This document shows, one piece after another, positions 56,510 to 64,000 of a stretch of 64,000 nucleotides of DNA. A model generated the notes under the pieces. The model was not told the DNA's origin. It worked only from the letters and a program-made list of their open reading frames with translations, and ran no database searches. The DNA comes from Bursaphelenchus xylophilus (taxonomy: Eukaryota; Nematoda; Chromadorea; Rhabditida; Aphelenchoididae): positions 372,001 to 436,000 of the forward strand of contig CAJFCV020000003.1 in assembly GCA_904066235.2 (NCBI GenBank), given 5' to 3'. The translations under genes were made by a program, and so were the position numbers. The stretch's first letter is position 1, and every line of letters begins with the position of its first letter.

Positions 56510-57086
56510 AGTCGGTCTGTCGGGAAAATAATGAGCACTCTGTCGCAGCGAATTTTTTTGAATTTTTCATCTTTGTGTGATCAGAGGAACCTTGGCCCAA
56601 ATTGGGTTATATCATTCTGTCGGGAAAATAGTGTGGATTTGTCACAGAAAGACGTCTCTGACCGCCTGAATTCGAATTTTTATCATTGTAATAGGACCAG
56701 AGGAAGACTTGACCCAAATTGGGTTATATCATTCTGTCGGGAAAATAATGTGGATTTGCCACAAAAAGACGTCTCTGAGCGCCTTAATTCGAATTCTCAT
56801 CATTGTAGGATCAGAGGAAGACTTGACCCAAATTGGGTTAGATCATTCTGTCGGGAAAATAATGTGTATTTGTCAGAAAAAGACGTCTCTGACCGCCTGA
56901 ATTCGAATTCTCATCATTGTCAGAGGAAGACTTGACCCGAAATTGGGTTTGTATCAGTGTGTCGGGAAAATAATGTGGATTTGTCGCGAAAAATCTCTCG
57001 CCCCGACGCAATCACGCATCAAATCTCTAGCCGTCGCTAGCTGTCGCAAAATTAATCCAGATTATTTTCCCGACAAACTTATATCA
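56510..57086. repeat. PAL-3 tandem block, about 120-bp unit
   Basis: Five left ends, each followed by GTGGATTTGTC(A/G)C, a GACGTCTCTGA stretch and AGGAAGACTTGACCC; ends GATTATTTTCCCGACAAACT. The repeat reads as an open frame in places (HSVGKIMWIC), which is a by-product. Confidence 0.8.
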
Positions 57087-57644
57087 CTCTCTGTTGGTTT
57101 AGCATTGATTAATGACCCTTTTTTGGCACATCAAAGATTGACGTCCATTCTTTTTGTAACAAAATTCCTGAGCTCAAATCCGAACCCCAATCCAATAATC
57201 TCGGCTGAAAAGCCGTACGCAACACACAAAGCCACTTCCATGCCTTGCGGCTATTACTAGGAACAGGATTTCTTTTCTTTTTCTTTTCGAATAAAACATT
57301 CGCTTCCAAAAAATTCCTTCAAATCCGCTTTTGTCCAAAAAAAATTTTTTTTGGGCCGTTCGGCCGCTGACGTCAAAGCCAAATGAAATGCATTAAATCC
57401 AAGTTTTTGCGGGGATTAGGGACAGCTTATGCTTCGCGACGTCACAAACTTTGCCTGGGGGTTCCGCGGAACTCGGTTCAGATCTTTGATTCCCTATTTG
57501 GAAACGAGTTTTTGCACCGCTTTTGTTGTGTGATGTTGGGTGCAGAGTGCTCCAAATCTTTGAAGTTTAGGGACCGTAAACACGATTTTAAATTCAAAAA
57601 TGATGTTTTTCACGAACTAATGGACTTTTATATAAATCATTTTT

Positions 57645-57792
57645 TCAGTCTGTCGGGAAAATAACGAGCACGTCGCTGAGCCGATCGTGTCTCTGAACTG
57701 AAAAACAATTTGATTTTGCCGCGACACAATTCATTTTATGGTTGGCGATGCGATTTTCGATGCAACAGAGTGCTCATTATTTTCCCGACACC
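57645..57792. mobile_element. PAL-3 copy
   Basis: CAGTCTGTCGGGAAAATAAC to TCATTATTTTCCCGACA. Confidence 0.75.
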
Positions 57793-57856
57793 TCTTTTTA
57801 TATTGGAACTACTGTTAAGGTGTAGTATTAATCAAAGATCCAGGAGGTATCAAAAA

Positions 57857-58076
57857 ATGTCCAGTGGAAAAAAACGTTTCATTTTGCAACCATGAAGTAT
57901 CAAAAATGTGGCAAAGTGCTTCCTTCTCCAAGTGAAAGAACTCCGATTTCAAAAGCGCGCCCCTTCTTTTTGTGAGCTCTATCGCTTGCAGAGGGAAGCA
58001 TTTTGCCATATTTTTGATACTTCCCGGATGCAAAATTGTACGTTTTTTGCCGTTGGATCAGGTCCCTTACTGTGTT
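57857..58076. mobile_element. PAL-1 copy 14, left end lost
   Basis: Starts at TCCAGTGGAAAAAAACG; right end GGATCAGGTCCCTTACTG intact. Confidence 0.72.
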
Positions 58077-58292
58077 TTAAAGCTTGTCATGATGCCAAGG
58101 GCTTCAAAGCAAGGCTTTTGAATTGACAAAAACTTGGTCGAAATGGCATTTTCGCGGTGTTGCAAGCAAAGCTCTGAAGGTTTTTTCGCCCTTACAGACC
58201 GAAATTGGCAGCTAAATTTTACATATTCAAAAATCAGAAAACTTTTGCGATTTTATTGATATATGTCTCGACCTGTAACTCCATACCCTATA

Positions 58293-58486
58293 CTAGTCGC
58301 GGAAAAAAGTCCTTAGAATTTTTCGCGGCCCCCAAATCTCGTCGCACCCCGAAATGTTGATTTGTCGCGGGAATCGCGCGCGACAATAAGGCAAAATCAA
58401 CAAAATTGCACTGTGCAAAATGTGTTTTCGGGTGAATGCACAGTGCGGAGTCGCAGAAAATTCTAAGGACTTTTTTCCGCGACTAG
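58293..58486. mobile_element. CTAGTCGCGG MITE, 194 bp, TA duplication
   Basis: CTAGTCGCGGAAAAAAGTCC pairs with GGACTTTTTTCCGCGACTAG. Comparing with the empty site at 52094-52154 shows one TA became two, fixing the ends exactly. The interior has TTGCACTGTGCAA-like motifs. Confidence 0.9.
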
Positions 58487-59026
58487 TATAAGTACTTTCC
58501 TTGTTAAATATCTTGGCTTTTATAATATTTTTCCTTCTTATGTTAAGTACTCCCCACAGTATATCTGAATATTTTTACCTTGAAATCGGGCAATTTTTTC
58601 TATTTTTCCATTTTTGCACTCTAAATTTTCCTACTGTACTCTTCCGACTGGTCATTTCCGCCGATCCCCCATTTCCTGAAAATCTCGAAAAAGTTCGACC
58701 TTTCCCAATCCATCCCCCCAAATTGTTCTAGAGCCTCCTAGACTACAAATTAATTCACTCGCGGAACAAATGGCAAAATTAATATTTTCGGCTTTTCTCT
58801 GGCCCTTGACGTCCCTAATCCGGGCTTATTCCTCATGCACAAATTTCCTCGAGGGGTTTTTTCGCATTTCTCGGCAATTGCGTTGACGTTGGTCTTATGA
58901 TTTTGGGGATTTTGTGCGATTTTTCGTTGGTTTAAGACGTGTTCAGACGGTTTGAAAGTTGAGACTATGGGGAATGAGTCTGGATGGTTAAGGGGAAAAT
59001 TTGGCTACATATAAATGTATATGAGC

Positions 59027-59181
59027 TTGTCGGAAAAATAATGAGAAAATTTCGGTTTAGCCGATCGGGTCGCTGAAGTGAAAAGCAATTTGATTTTGCG
59101 GCGAAGACAATTCATTTCCTCGGCGGTGATCCCGATGTTCGATGCGACAGAGCGCTCATTATTTTCCCGACAGACAGATAT
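59027..59181. mobile_element. PAL-3 copy
   Basis: GCTTGTCGGAAAAATAATGA to TCATTATTTTCCCGACAGAC. Confidence 0.75.
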
Positions 59182-59756
59182 AACAATGTTTTTGATTAAC
59201 CTCCTTACAACAAAACCTCTATATCGCAGGCTCTATGGGTCAATTTTACCTTGTAACTAGCGATTTTGTTTTTTTTTATGAAAACTGTGCCCTACTTTCT
59301 GAACAAAACCCCAAATTTTCATCCGAAAAATCGTCGAAAAATTTGATTTTTGAACAATTTTTTGGGCAAAAGATTTTTCAGGTTCGTATTTTTTGGGCAA
59401 CAAATCAATTTTCAAAAGATCCCTGAGGAAATTTGAATTTAGACAATTCCTTATCTAAAAATCCCAATGCTTTCTGCAAAGCGCGTCCTAAAATTTTTAA
59501 ATTTCACTTGAAAAAGCTTTATCGCAATTTTTTCAAAAATTAAAAAAAAAATCCTTTTTTGATTTTCCTATTTGACCCTCCAAATTGAAGATTTTGCGTC
59601 TTGATTCCTACGGCAGCATCAAAAATATATTGTATATCCATATTGCAAAGTGTCAACTTTGTACGAACATTTTCTCTTTTTTATTTTTACTTTATTCTCC
59701 ATTCTCACCTCTTTGATCCTACGTTTCCACCACTTGACTCCTTACAATTCTCGCTA

Positions 59757-59888
59757 TATAATATAAGTATTATATTACGATATAAGTCTTATATTATGAT
59801 ATAAGTCTTATATTACGATATAAGTCTTATATTATGATATAAGTCTTATATTATGATATAAGTATTATATTATAATATAAGTCTTATA
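59757..59888. repeat. 19-bp palindromic satellite
   Basis: About seven units of GATATAAGTCTTATATTAT or close variants; each unit holds the inverted repeat ATATAAG/CTTATAT. Confidence 0.9.
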
Positions 59889-60379
59889 TCAAGGAGCTTC
59901 TCGAAGTTCCAGTGCATGTACGGTTCAATGTCATACTCGAGAGAGTACAATTTTCGAATTGTACACAGCACTTTACAACGGAGAAATACAACTTTTGAAT
60001 TGTGTGTGCAAAGCACTCTACAGCACAAGACCGGATGCAAAATATCTGGTTAGTCCGTAAACAAATTTGATGACGTTTTCGAATTCGAAAAGCCGTAAAA
60101 TTAAAGTCGACCAGAGAAAAACAGTTTTTTGACTGTATCTCTGCAAATTTTGAGGACGTTAAGGTCAAATATATATAGTCATAGACCTCATTTGAAGTCG
60201 TTTCTCAATATTGAAAAAAAAGTTCAAAAAAAAATCAAGATTTTTCGGTCAATTTCGGCCTAAAAAAATCTCGGCTGTTTCTGCAAGTGATAGGTTAAAA
60301 ATCTCATATTTTTTTACAAAGTTGAATTGTCAGTTTACGCGGAGTTTTGTCAAAAATGCCTTCTCTGTTAAAGAAAAGT

Positions 60380-60740
60380 GTCAAAAGGATCATTTTTCCA
60401 AAGATTCAGATATCATTTTTTTAAACAAAAGTATCAAAAGGTATCATTTTTTCAAAATTTCAATATATTTTTTATTAGAAAATAGTATCAAAAAGTTTCA
60501 TTTTTTCAAAAAATCAAAAATTATTTTGGTTGAAAAAAGTATCAAAAAGTATCATTTTTTTAAAAAATTCAAAAATAATTCTTCAAAAAAGGTATCACAA
60601 AGTATCATTTTTTGAAAAAAAAAACTATTTCGGTCAAAAAAGTACCAAAAATTATCACCTTTGCAAAAAATTCAAAAATAATTTTTTCCAAACAAAAGTA
60701 TCAAAAAGTATCATTTTTCCAAAAAATTCAAAAATTTTCA
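60380..60740. repeat. Tandem array around AAAAAGTATCATTTTT
   Basis: Six or more units of about 50-60 bp with GTATCAAAAAGTATCATTTT and CAAAAATAATTTT text. Low complexity. Confidence 0.75.
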
Positions 60741-60979
60741 GAAACAGCTCATTGTCTAATCCGTTCTTTGTTTTATCTCTATTTAAAATTTTCACTTTTT
60801 TCAAATAAAAATCAGTCTATTAATAACCTTTGTTTCTCTACATAAACTTTACCATCTTCCCCCAACAGCTGACAAGTCCCCGTCAAATCCCGGCGCTATA
60901 AAAAGCTCCGCGTTATAGCGTCATTCCGTTTGACGTTCATTTAATTTTTTTTTTCGTTTTCAGGAAACAGTACCGCTTC

Positions 60980-61195
60980 GAGGAATGTCAATCTTTTTAA
61001 GTTTTTCGGGAGGAAAAATTGACCTCCAAATTGCCGTCGAGAAGTTATTTCGGGCCAGAACGGAGGTTGTAAATTTTGCATACTTCTCTTTAGAGGGAAT
61101 TGGAGCATTCATGGAGCCGGTTAAGGACGTTCGGGACGTCATTGTACCGTATTTTTTGGTAGATTGGAGCTTCGGGGGGAGCCTTGAGGACTTGA
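60980..61195 (+). CDS. Unassigned open frame after a good splice acceptor
   Basis: A strong pyrimidine tract and TTTTCAG end at 60963; the frame then reads ETVPLRGMSIFLSFSGG and continues open (KIDLQIAVEKLFRARTEV) until a PAL-3 copy begins at 61198. The opposite strand is also open here, so the coding strand is uncertain. It may be a gene fragment truncated by the insertion. Confidence 0.25.
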
Positions 61196-61197
61196 TG

Positions 61198-61360
61198 ATA
61201 TCGGTTTGTCGGAAAAATAATGAACAATGTCGTTTTGTCAATCGCGTTGCTGAATTAAAAAGGACGTTGATTTTTCCGCAACACAATTCATTTTCTCGGC
61301 GGCGATCCCGATTTTCGATGCGACAGAGTGCTCATCATTTTCCCGACAGACTGATTCTAA
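61198..61360. mobile_element. PAL-3 copy
   Basis: ATCGGTTTGTCGGAAAAATA to TCATTTTCCCGACAGACTGA; truncates the open frame at 60980-61195. Confidence 0.75.
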
Positions 61361-61495
61361 CATAATGACAACATTTTTTGGTCCTTTACAACTTTTTAAG
61401 CAGAGGTTTGACTGTATCCCCACTTATTCTACATCTTCTACCACCCCAAATATTAGCCCCATTGGCTTCGGCTCCCTTTCAATTATCAATTTTTT

Positions 61496-61535
61496 GCTGC
61501 GACAGAGTGCTCATTATTTTCCCGACAACCTGATA
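61496..61535. repeat. Right end of a PAL-3 element
   Basis: TGCGACAGAGTGCTCATTAT then TTTCCCGACAACCTGAT; the rest is absent. Confidence 0.65.
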
Positions 61536-61593
61536 ACTTGCGTAGCAATCGCTGAAATTCTCAGCTCACAAATTGCCAGCATATCCAATATAA

Positions 61594-61853
61594 AGTGGGG
61601 GACCTGATCCATTGGCAAAAAACGTGCCATTTTGCATCCGAGAAGCATCAAAAATGTGGCAAAATGCTTCCTTCTCCAAGTGAAAAAAAACTCAGTTTTG
61701 ATGGGCGCGCCTTTTCCCTCACAAAAAGAGGGGCGCGCTTTTGAAATCTGAGTTTTTTTCACTTGGAGGGGAGGTATTTTGCCACATTTTTGATGCTTCC
61801 TGGATGCAAAATGGTACGTTTTTTGCCGCTGGATCAGGTCCGCCAAGGTAGCT
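61594..61853. mobile_element. PAL-1 copy 15
   Basis: GGGGGACCTGATCCATTGGC pairs with GCCGCTGGATCAGGTCCGCC; the loop has GGGCGCGCC. Confidence 0.82.
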
Positions 61854-62501
61854 TGCATAATCGCTGAAAATCTTAGCTATCAATCTTCTCAATTTTGCCC
61901 GTATATCCAATATATTCAGCAAGTATTTTTGAGTGTTTCGTTCGCTCAACTTTTGCGTTCTTGTTGTTCGAAGTCACATCACAACTGCAAATTGCATTAC
62001 TCGTTAAATTGAATGTATTTTGCAAACTCATAAACACTCAAAAATTTGTACCCGCAATGGACGTGGGTTGTGCGAAGTGAGGTCGGAAATACAAGTGGGG
62101 TGATTAAATTCTTCACGGCCACAATCGGAAAGAAGCTATAGATAAACAGAGATTAGCTGTTGGGATATTTACTTATAGGGGTTTTGCGGGGATAAGTTGG
62201 TTGTTGACTTGTTTTGGGAGGGCGAAAGCGATTAGCGACTGTGTTTGATAGACGGAATATGGGGAATGCCTGAGGCATGGCAAATCAGATTTTGATGAAA
62301 TTTGCTTAAAATTTAGATTGGATTAGAGCTAGGACATAATACTCATATATTATACGAGATTTTTACCTAAGGCTATGCAAAGAATATCGCGATTTTGAGA
62401 TTGAAAATAGTGTTTTTGTGATCTTTAGAGCAAAAAAATCCTCAAAAAATCCGTGCTTCCGTTGCAGAATAAGAGCGGAAGACTTGACTCAAAACTTGGT
62501 T

Positions 62502-62893
62502 CATATCAGCCTGTCGGAAAAATAATGTGGTTTTGTCAAAAAAACGTCACTGAATTCTTAACTTTCAATTGTCATCTTTGTGGGGTCGGAGAAAGACTTG
62601 AGCCAAAATTAGGTTTACATTATTATTTTGTCGGGAAAATAATGTGGATTTGTCGCAAAAAACGTCTCTGGACGCCTAAATTGGAATTGTCATCTTTATG
62701 GGCGCAAAGAAAGACTTGACCCAAAATTGGGTTTATATCAGTCTGTCGGGAAAATAATGTGGATTTGTCGCAGAAAAACGTCTCGCTTCGTCAAAGTCTC
62801 GCACCAAATCTCCAGTCTCGGCTAGCCTAAAGCGATGATGGGCGATTCCAAAGCGCGACGAATTCACATTATTTTCCCGACAGACTTATATAT
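62502..62893. repeat. PAL-3 tandem block
   Basis: Three left ends (CAGCCTGTCGG, TTTTGTCGGG, CAGTCTGTCGGG) with GTGG(A/T)TTTGTC and the GACTTGACCCAAAATTGGG linker; ends CACATTATTTTCCCGACAGA. Confidence 0.75.
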
Positions 62894-63600
62894 ACATATC
62901 TCGGCTCTCCTTGCAAATCATGAGCTATAACTTTCAGAAGTTGATCTATAGACCATATAGAGTATATGCGCCAAATTTGAAGCAAATCTGAGCCTGTGAA
63001 CTCGAACAATTTACCATTTCTTCCAAAAGATTTCAAAGTATTTCCTTGCTTTTATCCGCATTCTTATGACGCTGCCCTTTCCTGCTCTTGTACACAACTT
63101 GAATATTCTAATATCGGAGTCCGAGACGTTCCGAATACACTCTTTTCCGCTCGCTTGTGCATACTGTAGCCGACGTCTGTCCGCATCTTTGTTGCCCTAA
63201 CTTAGGGATTCTGAGGCCAAAAATTCCGCTACCTTCGGCCGTTAGCACTTACAACCCTCTTAAAAAACAGTGTTCTTTCACTTGAGGCCGACTTTTGTCT
63301 TTGCAGAGGTTTTATAAATTCGTCGGCCGCTAATGAAATGGCCCGTTTTCCACAGTTTTTTCGGGTTTCTTTTCAGTCTTGACGTCGCCAAAGCCTATTC
63401 AATGTCAATATAAACGCCGAGAGAAATGGGGGTCAAGAAAGGGCATAAAAAAGGGGAATTTGACGGGTTATTTTTAGGATTTTTTGATTCAAAAAGTACT
63501 GTAAGGCTACTAAAAAAGGACTAGTAGTAAAAGTTGGGCCTTGAATATAAGTTTTCTAGTGGATTTATGACATAAAAATGTCGTATTTTTTAGAAAATCA
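62894..63600. other. Gene-free stretch
   Basis: Starts with a short PAL-2-like tail (TATCTCGGCTCTCCTTGCAA). The rest shows no gene or clear repeat. Confidence 0.4.
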
Positions 63601-63604
63601 AAAT

Positions 63605-63830
63605 TTTCGGCCGTTCGGCCGCTTTTATCAAGACTTGCGTTTTAGCAAAACGCGATACAAAAAATGGCTTCCACTTGTCGCAGCAACGATCTTTGACATA
63701 ACGTCACATTTCAAACAAAAATTTTAGTTTTCGGCCGTTCGGCCACTTTTATCAAAACTTGCGTATTAGCAAAACGCAAGCCTCAAAATGGCTTCCACTT
63801 GTCGCACCAACGATCTTTGACATTTCCAGC
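63605..63830. repeat. Tandem duplication of about 120 bp
   Basis: CGGCCGTTCGGCC, TTTTATCAA(A/G)ACTTGCGT, TTAGCAAAACGC and ATGGCTTCCACTTGTCGCA occur in the same order at 63609 and 63734. Confidence 0.85.
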
Positions 63831-64000
63831 TTCCTCGTTGTTCGAAATTCTCGAGTTCCTTTTTTCGGCCGCTTTTTGAAACTCCGCAATAAACAAATCC
63901 CCTCTCGACGCAAAAGGGATGTTGCACCCGACAAATTTTGGTTCAAGTCGCGGATGATGACCTTACGCTGGTGAATGGGCGTTGACTCGGAATAAGGAAG

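Noticed and set aside
56510..56935. Repeated frame with HSVGKIMWIC units, like a tandem-repeat protein
   Set aside because: It is the PAL-3 tandem block read through; the same DNA elsewhere has frameshifts and stops.
54354..57086. CRISPR-like regularly spaced repeats
   Set aside because: The spacers are repeats themselves, the units belong to a eukaryotic MITE family, and no cas genes exist in this nematode DNA.

Overview
The window looks like nuclear DNA of a free-living (rhabditid-type) nematode. It is AT-rich, its genes are split by short introns ending in TTTCAG/TTTTAG, and the three clear genes are animal families whose layout fits nematodes. I cannot name the species.

Layout. (1) 467-13450, minus strand: a large cadherin gene. 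I resolved 14 exons (about 1,490 codons): a signal peptide and about 14 cadherin repeats. The membrane and cytoplasmic parts must lie beyond the left edge. Its intron 13 (1015-4531) holds a nested two-exon gene encoding a MULE/FLYWCH-type DNA-binding domain, inside a segment bounded by inverted ATTAGAGGGC arrays. (2) 18198-21276, minus strand: a complete 8-exon TMEM87/GOST-type seven-transmembrane protein (570 aa). (3) 32272-39893, plus strand: a complete 10-exon TAO-family Ste20 kinase (998 aa, kin-18/TAOK-like) whose DFG motif reads DVG. The other genic traces are weak: a possible first exon at 25116, a possible secreted-protein exon at 28745, and open frames at 54984 and 60980.

The rest, including most introns, is crowded with small palindromic DNA transposons and nested insertions. 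I use local labels. PAL-1 has ends CAGTGGCGGACCTGATCC and TA target duplications (about 15 copies). PAL-2 has ends CAGGGGAAGTAC, full-length copies of about 449 bp and TNA target duplications (about 14 copies). PAL-3 has ends AGTCTGTCGGGAAAATAATG (about 18 loci, several amplified in tandem). PAL-4 has ends ACGTCAAACTGAG (2 copies, both inserted in other elements). GTACT elements are multi-hairpin palindromes (3 copies). There are also two 1.24-1.25 kb Tc1/mariner-type elements (one with recognisable transposase remains), a mariner-like MITE, a GC-rich hAT-like MITE with an 8-bp target duplication, a 1.2-kb element with 230-bp terminal repeats, and a 2.3-kb compound structure at 25339-27630.

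The three main genes show no functional link; they are ordinary cell-surface, Golgi and kinase genes separated by repeat-rich DNA. I saw no tRNA, rRNA, CRISPR or bacterial-type system. The most interesting signals are the nested transposon histories, the duplicated splice acceptor in the kinase gene and the DVG kinase. Exon boundaries were set by hand from reading frame, splice consensus and family resemblance.
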